Source: Natronococcus occultus SP4 (GTDB lineage: Archaea > Halobacteriota > Halobacteria > Halobacteriales > Natrialbaceae). Taken from it: 64,000 nt of DNA. Shown here piece after piece: positions 41,243 to 49,380 of this stretch; position 1 is the stretch's first letter; each line of letters starts with the position of its first letter. The translations under genes and the position numbers were made by a program. The stretch lies in assembly GCF_000328685.1 (NCBI RefSeq), contig NC_019974.1:1851001-1915000 (forward strand), written 5' to 3'. The notes below the pieces were generated by a model. That model saw only the letters and a program-made list of their open reading frames with translations, was not told the origin of the DNA and ran no database searches.

Positions 41243-42037
41243 ATGGAATCGACGCTCGAGGAGATCGAGTTTCTCGCGCTGTCTGCCAATCGCGTCGACG
41301 TCCTCGGGCTGCTCGCCGACGGGCGTCGAACCCGGAGCGAACTGGCCGAGGCGACAGGCGCCTCCCAGGCGACGCTTGGACGCATCCTGAGCGACTTCGA
41401 GGACCGGTCCTGGATCAGACGCGACGAGGACGCCTACGTGGCGACCGCGACGGGACGGCTCGTCTCGGCGGGGTTTACCGACCTCCAGGAGATCCTCGAG
41501 GCGGAGCTACGGCTCCGGGAGGTCGTCGACTACCTCCCGACCCACGCGATGGACGTCGACCTGCGGCGACTGGCGGACGCGACGATCACCCAGCCCTCAC
41601 AGATGCGGCCGAACGCACCGCTGTCCCGGCTACTCGACCTGCTGCGCGAGGCCGAGGAGGTCCGGACGTTCTCCCACGCGTTCAACGAACAGACCCTGAC
41701 CGTCGTGCAGGAGCGAACGGCCGCGGGCGACCAGCGCTTCAAGGGTGTCTTCTCCCGGCGCGCGATCGAAGCGCTCGCCGACGAGTCGGGGCTGCGGAGC
41801 CGACTGCGGTCGCTCGTCGAGTCGGATCAGGCCGAACTCAGGGTCCGGGACGAGGGGGTCCCGATCGCGGCAATGCTCGTCGACGACGTCGTCTACCTGC
41901 TCCTTCGCGACGAGAACGGCGTCCTCAGAGCGTCAGTCGACACCGACGATCCGGCCGTCCGCTCGTGGGCCCAGGACACCTACGACCACTACTGGCGGAC
42001 GGCGGACCCCCTCGAGGCCGACGCGCTGTCGCCCTGA
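41243..42037 (+). CDS. Winged-helix transcriptional regulator (haloarchaeal ArsR/TrmB-like)
   Basis: 264 residues. The N-terminal winged helix (MESTLEEIEFLALSANRVDVLGLLADGRRTRSELAEATGASQATLGRILSDFEDRSWI) is common in haloarchaeal regulators. The C-terminal half (about 120-260) probably binds a ligand: RLLDLLREAEEVRTFSHAFNEQTLT, IAAMLVDDVVYLLLRDENGVL. It faces the permease across a region holding three TTTC-N7-GAAA sites, so autoregulation and control of the permease are inferred. Confidence 0.83.
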   Translation: MESTLEEIEFLALSANRVDVLGLLADGRRTRSELAEATGASQATLGRILSDFEDRSWIRRDEDAYVATATGRLVSAGFTDLQEILEAELRLREVVDYLPTHAMDVDLRRLADATITQPSQMRPNAPLSRLLDLLREAEEVRTFSHAFNEQTLTVVQERTAAGDQRFKGVFSRRAIEALADESGLRSRLRSLVESDQAELRVRDEGVPIAAMLVDDVVYLLLRDENGVLRASVDTDDPAVRSWAQDTYDHYWRTADPLEADALSP

Positions 42038-42078
42038 TCGACGCTGGCGTCGGCTCCGGGCCGAGCGAGTCGGTGTCC

Positions 42079-42198
42079 TCAGTTCGTCTCCTTCCAGTCG
42101 CCGACCTCCTGTTCCTGGACTCCCCTTTGGTCCGAGACGTCGCTTGCAGTCTCGTCGCCGAGAGCGTCCTCGGAGACTAGGTTGGTATCATCTGTCAT
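42079..42198 (-). CDS. Very small acidic protein, 39 aa
   Basis: 39 residues (MTDDTNLVSEDALGDETASDVSDQRGVQEQ...), no hydrophobic segment. It sits alone between the regulator and the nucleobase permease. The acidic composition and in-frame ATG are compatible with a gene, but no motif or clear promoter is seen. Confidence 0.4.
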   Translation of the reverse strand: MTDDTNLVSEDALGDETASDVSDQRGVQEQEVGDWKETN

Positions 42199-42294
42199 GG
42201 TCTCTACGGGACGTTCGTCGCCGAGGACGAAGTACGCTTCCAGGAGTCGCTCGAGACGGGAGTGGCGTGGGATGGCGACGCGGCGAGCGGAGTT

Positions 42295-43671
42295 TCAGTC
42301 GTTGCTCGGATCGATCGTCGACGGGGTGACGGACTCGAGGGCCGCCTCGTCGAACAGCGGGCTCTGCTCGCCGGGGACGAAGGTGTTGAGCACGAGCGCC
42401 GAGAGGGCCGTCAGGATGACGGGCTCGCCGAAGAACGTCTGCGCTGCGGGGGGAAGGCCCTGGATCGCCTCCGGCGTCGTCGCGATGCCGAGCCCAAGCC
42501 CGAGCGAGACGGCGACGATTACCATGTTCCGCCGATCGAGCTCGGTGTGCAGGATGATCAGCCGAACGCCGCTGGCGGCGACCATCCCGACCATCAGCAG
42601 GACGGCACCGCCGAAGACGGCGCTGGGAATCGTCGTGACGACGGCACCGACCCGAGGACTCAGCCCGAGCGCGGCGAGGATGACCCCGCTGACGGCGACG
42701 ACGTGACGGCTCATCACGCCCGTGAAGCTGACGATCCCGACGTTCTGGGAGAACGTCGTGACGGGAAAGGTCGCGAAGATTGAACCGATGGAGCTGACGA
42801 TCCCGTCGGTAAAGAGTCCGCCCCGAACCTCGTCCTCGTCCGGGGATCGCCCCTCGACGGCCGTCACGCCGGACATGTCGCCGACGGTCTCCATCGCCGA
42901 CACCAGAAAGAGGAAGGCGAAGGTGACGATCGCGATCGGCTCGAACTCGAAGCCGTACCGGGTCGGCGAGGGGACGGCGATCCAGGCCGCGTCGAAGATC
43001 GGCGAGAAGTCGACCATCCCGAGGGGGACGGCGACGGCGTAGCCGACGACGATCGCGGCGAGGATCGAGAGCAGTCGGGCCACGCCGCGGGTAAAGAGGT
43101 TCAACACGACCGCGATCGCGAGCACGAGCGCGGCCAGGCCGACGTTGTGCGTGGCACCGAAATCGTCGGCACCGGCGCCGCCCGCTGCGTACTCCATCCC
43201 CGTCGGGATCAGGTAGAGGCCGATGATGACGACGACCAGTCCGGTCACCAGCGGCGGGAAGAAGGGTTCGATGCGGTCGAACTGCCAGCCGATGAGGCCC
43301 TCGACGACGAACCCGGTGACGAGGACGGCACCGAACACCGCGGCCATCCCGAACTCGGCGCCGATCGTCGTGATCGCGCCGACGAACGTGAAGCTGGTCC
43401 CCATCACCAGCGGGAGCTTCGCGCCGACGGGGCCGATCGTGTAGGCCTGGATCACCGTCGCCAGCCCCGAGAACAGCAGGATCATCTGGACGATGTAAGC
43501 CGTCTCTCCCGCGCCGAGCCCGACGCCGTCGGCGACGATATACGCCACCGCGGTCGCCGGCACGATCATCACCGCGACGTGCTGGAGCCCGAGCAGGAGC
43601 GACTTCGGCCACGGTGGCCGGTCGTCGCGCTCGTACTCGAGGTCGAGCTCCCCGCCCCGTTCGGTCGACAT
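42295..43671 (-). CDS. NCS2-family nucleobase (xanthine/uracil) permease
   Basis: 458 residues, about 12-14 membrane helices. Family signature blocks include GLQHVAVMIVPATAVAYIVADG, MGTSFTFVGAITTIG, SAMETVGDMSGVTAVEGR and FATFPVTTFSQNVGIVSFTGV (with the QNxG motif). Uptake of xanthine, guanine or uracil with protons or sodium. The Hpt gene lies just upstream on the same strand (77-bp gap), so a purine-salvage role is likely. Confidence 0.92.
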   Translation of the reverse strand: MSTERGGELDLEYERDDRPPWPKSLLLGLQHVAVMIVPATAVAYIVADGVGLGAGETAYIVQMILLFSGLATVIQAYTIGPVGAKLPLVMGTSFTFVGAITTIGAEFGMAAVFGAVLVTGFVVEGLIGWQFDRIEPFFPPLVTGLVVVIIGLYLIPTGMEYAAGGAGADDFGATHNVGLAALVLAIAVVLNLFTRGVARLLSILAAIVVGYAVAVPLGMVDFSPIFDAAWIAVPSPTRYGFEFEPIAIVTFAFLFLVSAMETVGDMSGVTAVEGRSPDEDEVRGGLFTDGIVSSIGSIFATFPVTTFSQNVGIVSFTGVMSRHVVAVSGVILAALGLSPRVGAVVTTIPSAVFGGAVLLMVGMVAASGVRLIILHTELDRRNMVIVAVSLGLGLGIATTPEAIQGLPPAAQTFFGEPVILTALSALVLNTFVPGEQSPLFDEAALESVTPSTIDPSND

Positions 43672-43696
43672 CTGTGGGCGCCAGGTTACGAACCCC

Positions 43697-43705
43697 TATA
43701 CAAAA
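43697..43705 (-). promoter_or_regulatory. TATA box of the nucleobase permease (TTTTGTATA)
   Basis: Centred 30 bases before the start at 43671. The palindrome AATCGCGATT (43714-43723) lies directly upstream. Confidence 0.55.
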
Positions 43706-43748
43706 ACGTTCGCAATCGCGATTAAATCCACCCATCCATCGCCGCTAT

Positions 43749-44351
43749 CTATCCACTATCGTGGACAGAATCGGGGATCGCGTCGGCTTCGACCGAGTCC
43801 GGCACGTCGTGGACGATCACCTCGCCGTCCTCGACGGTGATATCGAGGAGGCTGGTCGCCTCGTAGGGCGTGTCGTCGAGCGCGGAGTCGCCGACCTTCC
43901 GCATGACGACGACGACGTCGACGATCTCGGCGCCGATCCCGTCGAGGGACTCACAGATCGCGGCCAAGGTACCGCCCGTCGAGAGCATGTCGTCGAGGAC
44001 GACCACGCGGTCGCCCTCGTCGACGTCGTTGATGTACATCTCCGACTCGGAGTAGCCCGTCTCCTGGTGGAGCGACACCTCCCCCTCGAGCCCGTAGGGA
44101 CGCTTGCGGATCACCACCAGCGGAATGTCGGTCTGGAGAGAGACCGCGGTCGCAAGGTGGATCCCCATCGCCTCGGGCGCGACGATCTTGTCGACCTCGA
44201 GGTCGGCGGTCTGCATGACCTCGACGACGACCTCTCGCAGGAGGGCGGGCTCGAGCTGGGGGACGCCGTTGCTGATCGGGTGGACGAGGTACTCGTAGCC
44301 GTCCTTGTCGATAATCGGTGCGTCGTCGAGCGAGGCGAGCAACCGCTCCAT
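43749..44351 (-). CDS. hpt: Hypoxanthine/adenine-type phosphoribosyltransferase Hpt
   Basis: 200 residues. PRPP loop [16 protein letters not shown] (115-130) and the N-terminal [31 protein letters not shown] typical of archaeal HGPRTase-like proteins related to adenine PRTases. It converts purine bases to nucleotides with PRPP. Next to an NCS2 permease, it forms a purine salvage pair. The last 20 residues are acidic. Confidence 0.9.
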   Translation of the reverse strand: MERLLASLDDAPIIDKDGYEYLVHPISNGVPQLEPALLREVVVEVMQTADLEVDKIVAPEAMGIHLATAVSLQTDIPLVVIRKRPYGLEGEVSLHQETGYSESEMYINDVDEGDRVVVLDDMLSTGGTLAAICESLDGIGAEIVDVVVVMRKVGDSALDDTPYEATSLLDITVEDGEVIVHDVPDSVEADAIPDSVHDSG

Positions 44352-44412
44352 AGCGTGGGTTCGGGCAATCCGAGTAAAAGCCGTTCGTTCTCGGAAGCCG
44401 ACCGACGGCCGT

Positions 44413-45693
44413 TCACCGGCCGAAAATCCACCGGCCGTCGAGACGATCCGTTACGGCGTCGGTGACGTCGGTGAGGTAGGGTAGACCCCAGCGTGCGACC
44501 ACGATCGCGCCGATCGTGTTGAACACGATGTCGGTCATCGTGTCGTCGAGGCCGTGCTGGGCGAGGGGCATCTCGAGCCCGGTGTAAGCGGCGACAACGT
44601 CGAACCCGAACTCGCCGATCTCCCAGAAGACGCCGAACGCGAGGACGAACACCACGATGGTTCCCGGGATGAGCGCCGGCGGCATGTGGACCTCGTCGCG
44701 GTGCTCGTCGAGGGTTCGAACGGCGGCGTAGCCGACCGCGCCGACGAGCGTCGCCGAGAGGGGGTGAGTGAGGTTGTGCCACCAGAACGATCGGTCGTAG
44801 ATGTAGAACGAGCCGATCGCGTGCATGAACACCACCGTCGCGATCCAGAGGGTAAGCCCCGCGTCGAACGGGATATCGTACCGCCGGCGGAGCAGCGTCG
44901 GCACGAACGTCACCGCGAGCATCGCGGCCGCGTTGAAGGCCACCCCCGGATCGAACGTGACGAGCCCGTAGCCGAGGATCGCGGCGATCCCGAGCCGCAG
45001 CGCCTGGACGAGCCCGCGCTGGCTGCGTCCGGAAACGGGAAGCCGTTCCTCGAGGGGTGGATGGCCGTCGATGTCGGCTTTGCTCGCGAAGACGTCCTCT
45101 TCGATCCCGTCGACGGGCGCCGAGACGAGCTCTTCGCCGGGGAAACGACGGTAGTAGCGGTCGAAGCAGACGCCCGCGAGGAGTCCCGTGACGGTCGCGA
45201 CGATCAGGAGCCACATCGCCTCCGTATTGCTCGCAAGGAGCTCGCTTCCCGCAACGAGATCGACCGTCCACGTGAGTACCGACCACGTCGCCCCGATCGC
45301 CGCCGACAGCATCGTGACGAACGCGATCGCGAGCCACCGCTCGAGGCGGATCTCGGTCAGCCCGTGGAGCTCGAGCGTGAGCGCGAGCGCGATCGTCGCG
45401 GCACCGGCGTAGAGAACCAGCTGTCGGCTCCAGAGATCCGGCGCGACGACGGCGGCGAGCAGGGGCGCGATCGCGACGGCTGTCACCTCCCAGGGGAGGG
45501 CGGCGCGCGTCGTTCCGAGCGCGACCACGGGGACGACCGCGACGGCGACGACCGTCGCGGCGAACAGCACCTCGTGGGCGAAGCCGTCGCGGAGGGCTCG
45601 TCCGCCAATAAGGACCACGACGACGATCGCCAGCCAGGAGATCGCGGCGTTCGATCGCTCGCCGTGAAACGCGCGGGTTGGGGTTCGTGACAT
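44413..45693 (-). CDS. Polytopic membrane protein, C-terminal half DUF2238/YjdF-like
   Basis: 426 residues from ATG 45693 ([15 protein letters not shown]). About twelve membrane helices. The C-terminal half ([41 protein letters not shown]..., [20 protein letters not shown]) resembles DUF2238/YjdF and VanZ-like membrane proteins. The N-terminal half is haloarchaea-specific. Function unknown. Long in-frame upstream sequence is arginine-rich and rejected. Divergent from the hydrolase at 45934. Confidence 0.78.
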   Translation of the reverse strand: MSRTPTRAFHGERSNAAISWLAIVVVVLIGGRALRDGFAHEVLFAATVVAVAVVPVVALGTTRAALPWEVTAVAIAPLLAAVVAPDLWSRQLVLYAGAATIALALTLELHGLTEIRLERWLAIAFVTMLSAAIGATWSVLTWTVDLVAGSELLASNTEAMWLLIVATVTGLLAGVCFDRYYRRFPGEELVSAPVDGIEEDVFASKADIDGHPPLEERLPVSGRSQRGLVQALRLGIAAILGYGLVTFDPGVAFNAAAMLAVTFVPTLLRRRYDIPFDAGLTLWIATVVFMHAIGSFYIYDRSFWWHNLTHPLSATLVGAVGYAAVRTLDEHRDEVHMPPALIPGTIVVFVLAFGVFWEIGEFGFDVVAAYTGLEMPLAQHGLDDTMTDIVFNTIGAIVVARWGLPYLTDVTDAVTDRLDGRWIFGR

Positions 45694-45933
45694 CGTCGAA
45701 GGGGTCGTTCGTCTCGCGTCGCAGACGGATGCAGAGACGGCGACGGTGACGAGTTCGGATTCCGGTACGTTCGGTTCGGAGGAAAGAGACGGGCTTGCAG
45801 AATCCACCCCCGAAACCGTGTCACGGCTGCCGCTTCGAACGCGTCCCCCTCTCGCGAGCCTGCGCCCGACGGTGGGCGCTTGCTCGAGCACGCGACGGCC
45901 ATATCCGACGGGCCGTCGAACGGACCGCAACCG

Positions 45934-46569
45934 ATGATGGCGCCGACCCACGCGTTCGCGGGACTCGCGCTCGCCGCCGCGCTCACACTCGTCGCGCCGC
46001 AGTTCGCGGGCGTCCTCGCGGTCGCGGCGATTGCCGGCGGCGTCTTTCCCGACCTCGATCTGTACGCGGGCCACCGGCGGACGCTTCACTTTCCCGTCTA
46101 CTACTGGCTGCTCGCGGTCCCGGCGTCGGTCGTCGCGGTGCTCGTCCCGACCGACGCGACCGTCACCGTCGCGGTCTTCCTCCTCGCGGCCGCACTGCAC
46201 TCGTTCATGGACGTCTTCGGCGGCGGCCTCGAGCTCAAACCCTGGCGGGAGAGCTCCGATCGGGCGGTCTACAGTCACTACCACGGCCGCTGGCTCGCGC
46301 CGCGGCGCTGGGTTCGGTACGACGGGTCGCCGACCGATCTCGTGCTCGCCGCCGTTCTCGCCGTTCCCGGACTGGTAGTTTTCGACGGGATCGTCCGAAC
46401 TGTCACGATCGCGCTGCTCGCGGTCGGAGTCGGATACGTGCTCGTCCGAAAACCCCTCGTCGTGGTCGCCGAGTGGCTGCTCGAACGGCTCCCCGAGCCC
46501 GTCCTCGAGTACCTTCCTGAACAGTTCCTGCCGATCGAGGACTCGGACCTCGAGCGGATCAGGGACTGA
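45934..46569 (+). CDS. Membrane-bound metal-dependent hydrolase (YdjM/DUF457 type)
   Basis: 211 residues. N-terminal APTHAFAGLALAAALT and GGVFPDLDLYAGHRRTLHFPVYYW are the signature His/Asp motifs of the YdjM-like membrane-bound hydrolases; ALHSFMDVFGGG provides further ligands. Four or more hydrophobic segments. The role in the cell is unclear. A second ATG one codon on (45937) may be the true start. Confidence 0.82.
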   Translation: MMAPTHAFAGLALAAALTLVAPQFAGVLAVAAIAGGVFPDLDLYAGHRRTLHFPVYYWLLAVPASVVAVLVPTDATVTVAVFLLAAALHSFMDVFGGGLELKPWRESSDRAVYSHYHGRWLAPRRWVRYDGSPTDLVLAAVLAVPGLVVFDGIVRTVTIALLAVGVGYVLVRKPLVVVAEWLLERLPEPVLEYLPEQFLPIEDSDLERIRD

Positions 46570-46686
46570 GAACGCCCGCTCGATTCCGAGGGCGGGAACG
46601 GTGGATCGTCTCGACCCGCACGCTCCGATCCCGCCGTTGTCTCCCGTCTCGATCGCCGGCGGTGATCCTGCGGGCCACGCGGGAGA

Positions 46687-47778
46687 CTACGAGCGGTGTT
46701 GCGAACCGAGGACGTCGGCCGCGACGATCGCGTCGCGGACCTCCGCAGTGTCGACGTCGAAGGCGTTGTGGATCGTCTCCTCCTCGGCAACCGCCGCTCG
46801 TGCGACCCGCTCGAGGTCGTCCGTGGCGGGGTCGTCGACCCCGACCTCGGCGAGCGTGACGGGAAGCTCGAGTGCGGTCGAGAACTCGATCACGTCGTCG
46901 AGGAACGCGTCGTCCCGTCCCTCGAGGACGAGCTGGGTGACGATCCCGACGTTTACTTTCTCGCCGTGGGTCGCGCCGTGGGTGGCTTCGAGCTGGGTGA
47001 GCCCGTTGTGGACCGAGTGGGCGCCCGCGATCCCGCCGTTCTCGAACCCCAGCCCGCTCAGGAGGGTGTTGGCCTCGGTCACCGCCTCGACGCTCTCGGT
47101 GACGATCCCCCGCTCGACGGCCTGTACCGCCGAGCGGCCGTGCTCTCGTAGGATGTCGTAACAGAGCCGCGAGAGCGAGTGGGCGGCGCGAGTCGGCCCC
47201 TCGCCGAAGAAGTTCTCGCCGTCGGCCCGTCGGACGGCGTCGGCCTCGAACCAGGTCGCCATCGCGTCCGCGATCCCGGACCTGAAGAAGCGAACGGGCG
47301 CGCCCGCGATCACCGTCGTATCGACCAGTACCAGATCGGGGTGGTCCGTGTAGAACCAGTAGCGCTCGAACTCGCCGTCCTCGGAGTAGATCACCGAGAG
47401 CGCCGACGTCGGCGCGTCCGTCGAGGCGATCGTCGGCACCGAGACCATCGCCCCGCCCACGTTCTCCCGGACCGCCTTGGCCGTATCGAGGGCTTTCCCG
47501 CCGCCGGCGCCGACGATCGCGTCAGTGCCGGCCTCGCGGGCGACCTCGGTGAGGCGGTCGATCTCGGTCTCGGAGGACTCGCCGCCGAACTCCTCGAGAG
47601 TCGGTTCGACGCCGGCGTCCTCGAGGCTCGCCTCGGCACGGTCGCCGACGATCTCGAGGACGTCCGCGTCGGCGAGCACCAGCGCCGACGCCGCTGTGGA
47701 CGCGAGTCGGTCGCCGAGCTGATCGAGGGCGTCGCGGCCCTGTACGTACGCCGCTGGAGATTTGAACGATCGAGTCAC
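46687..47778 (-). CDS. gldA: Iron-containing glycerol dehydrogenase
   Basis: 363 residues from GTG 47778 (MTRSFKSPAAYVQG after initiator decoding). GGGKALDTAK (92-101) binds NAD; metal ligands are Asp171 (GIADAMATW), His254 (GAHSVH) and His271 (ATHGEK). Oxidises glycerol to dihydroxyacetone in the cytosol; glycerol is a major carbon source for haloarchaea. The upstream ATG at 47793 is rejected because the TATA box at 47801-47810 is only a few bases from it, whereas it lies 27 bases before the GTG. Confidence 0.9.
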   Translation of the reverse strand: MTRSFKSPAAYVQGRDALDQLGDRLASTAASALVLADADVLEIVGDRAEASLEDAGVEPTLEEFGGESSETEIDRLTEVAREAGTDAIVGAGGGKALDTAKAVRENVGGAMVSVPTIASTDAPTSALSVIYSEDGEFERYWFYTDHPDLVLVDTTVIAGAPVRFFRSGIADAMATWFEADAVRRADGENFFGEGPTRAAHSLSRLCYDILREHGRSAVQAVERGIVTESVEAVTEANTLLSGLGFENGGIAGAHSVHNGLTQLEATHGATHGEKVNVGIVTQLVLEGRDDAFLDDVIEFSTALELPVTLAEVGVDDPATDDLERVARAAVAEEETIHNAFDVDTAEVRDAIVAADVLGSQHRS

Positions 47779-47800
47779 GTGGACTCCTCCCATCGCGAAG

Positions 47801-47810
47801 GGATAAATAG
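47801..47810 (-). promoter_or_regulatory. TATA box of gldA (CTATTTATCC) that decides the start codon
   Basis: Centred at 47805, 27 bases upstream of GTG 47778. It implies a leaderless GTG-initiated mRNA. Confidence 0.65.
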
Positions 47811-48015
47811 GGATTTCTCGGGAACTGATGCGTTCGTCGGGTGCTGACACCGCTGTTAGGCCCGCCCATTAGCTGTAATCGAGGGCGCTAAGCCCCCGTT
47901 CTCAAGGAGCGAGCAATCCGAGGGCGTAGGGCGGGGATACAGCGCCCGCACGAGTATCAACCACCCTCAACCTACATGTTTAACAAACCACAGAACGAAG
48001 ATAGCGTACACGCGC

Positions 48016-49350
48016 ATGGAGTACAGCCCACGTTTCAGGCTCTTGCCAACAACGAAACAGCGAGAGCTACTGGGCTGGCAGCGGAACACCGTGCGCCAAG
48101 TCTACAACCACGCACTCTACCGTCTCGACCAGTTACCCAAAGACCCAGACCAAACAGTCCGCCAACGCGTCTGGAAAGTCCGCGACGAACTCCCCGACTG
48201 GAAAATCAAGTGGGATGAGTGGGCCGACGTGTACTCCACCGTACTGCAAGCCGCCGTCGAACGCATCTACCACAGTATCACTGGCCTCGCCCAGAAACGC
48301 GATAACGGGCACAAAATCGGGAACTTGAACTGGAAGAAACCGAGAGAGTTCCAGAGTTTCACGTATCGCCAACGGGGCTTCGAACTCGACAAAAAGAGTG
48401 GTCCTGACGGCCGTGGACTCGTAACACTCAAGAAAGTACGTGGCGAGACGCTCGAAATCCCTATTCGACTCCACCGTAACATCGACCCGAACGACATCAA
48501 ACACGTCACCGTCAAGCAAGAGGCAACGGGCGCGTGGTACGCCTCGTTCAGCGTCGAACGCGACGAACCAGAGAAACCAGATCCCGAAGACATCGACCCA
48601 GAAGACACAGTAGGCCTCGACCTCGGCGTCCTCAACTTCATCCACGATTCGGACGGGCGGTCAATCAACCGCCTCGACCTGTCCGACGACCGCGACCGGC
48701 TCGAACGCGAGCAACGCTCGCTCTCCCGGAAAGAGTACGAGTCGAACAACTGGTACAAACAACGCCAGCGAGTTGCCGAGGTCCACATGGACATGCGGAA
48801 CAAGAAACGCGATTACAAGCACAAGCTCGCCCATGCATACACGACCGAGTACGACGCCGTGTTCGTCGAGGATTTGGACGTGAAGTCGATGCTGGAAGGT
48901 GATGGTAACGCCCGAAACAAGCACGAGGTCGGCTGGCGCGAGTTCATTCGCATCCTCAAGCATCACGGGCGGAAACACGGCTGTCACGTGGTGGAGGTCA
49001 AGCCTGAGGGGACGACGAAAGAGTGTGCCTCGTGTGGGGTGGAGACGGCGAAACCGGTGTGGGTACGCGAGCATTCGTGTCCAGCGTGTGGGTTCGAGTT
49101 GGACAGGGATTTCAATGCGTCGCTGAACGTTCTTTCTCGCGGTCTTGCCGAACTAGGAGTGGGTCACTCCGAAGGAACGTCCTCAGAATCGCCTTGCGAT
49201 TCTGCTGTGCGGACGAGAGCCCCGCTCTCGTCAACGCCTGTGGAGACTGCGACCGCTGTGGATACGGTTTCCGTATCTGCAAGTCGCGTCGTCGAATCAG
49301 GAAGCCCCGCCCTCAAGGAGTCGCCGAAGGCGGCGAGTAGGGCGGGGTAG
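48016..49350 (+). CDS. tnpB: TnpB RNA-guided nuclease/transposon accessory protein (E2)
   Basis: 444 residues. RuvC catalytic residues Asp202 (VGLDLG), Glu285 (FVEDL) and Asp365 (DRDFNAS), zinc ribbon Cys337/340 and Cys355/358; all intact. N-terminal FRLLPTTKQRELLGW and VYNHALYRL are typical of the helical region. Residues after 375 are low-conservation and encoded by hairpin-forming DNA (49184-49232 and 49305-49347), so the 3' end serves as both coding sequence and probable omega RNA. The last block RVVESGSPALKE is shared with E1. Confidence 0.92.
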   Translation: MEYSPRFRLLPTTKQRELLGWQRNTVRQVYNHALYRLDQLPKDPDQTVRQRVWKVRDELPDWKIKWDEWADVYSTVLQAAVERIYHSITGLAQKRDNGHKIGNLNWKKPREFQSFTYRQRGFELDKKSGPDGRGLVTLKKVRGETLEIPIRLHRNIDPNDIKHVTVKQEATGAWYASFSVERDEPEKPDPEDIDPEDTVGLDLGVLNFIHDSDGRSINRLDLSDDRDRLEREQRSLSRKEYESNNWYKQRQRVAEVHMDMRNKKRDYKHKLAHAYTTEYDAVFVEDLDVKSMLEGDGNARNKHEVGWREFIRILKHHGRKHGCHVVEVKPEGTTKECASCGVETAKPVWVREHSCPACGFELDRDFNASLNVLSRGLAELGVGHSEGTSSESPCDSAVRTRAPLSSTPVETATAVDTVSVSASRVVESGSPALKESPKAASRAG

Positions 49351-49355
49351 TTCAC
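49184..49355 (+). ncRNA. Predicted omega RNA 3' region of E2 with three hairpins
   Basis: Hairpins: CAGAATCGC-CTT-GCGATTCTG (49184-49204), GACGAGAGC-CCC-GCTCTCGTC (49212-49232), and the right-end stem (49305-49347), all inside the tnpB reading frame and ending at TAGTTCAC. By analogy with known TnpB systems this is the guide-RNA scaffold, and the guide would be read from base 49356 onward into the upstream region of the oxidoreductase gene. Confidence 0.5.
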
Positions 49356-49380
49356 GTACGTCGCCGACCTAGGCGTCACG

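Larger units (their letters stand above)
47887..49355 (+). mobile_element. Solo-TnpB element E2 (IS200/IS605 family, no TnpA)
   Basis: About 1.47 kb. Left end begins at GCTAAG with CCCCGTTCT (47894-47902) pairing, with wobbles, to AGGGCGGGG (47928-47936). Right end has CCCCGCCCT (49305-49313) pairing with AGGGCGGGG (49339-49347), then TAGTTCAC (49348-49355). Structure matches E1, but the two TnpBs are clearly divergent, so these are not recent copies of one another. The right end is 25 bp before the FAD oxidoreductase start. Confidence 0.8.
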
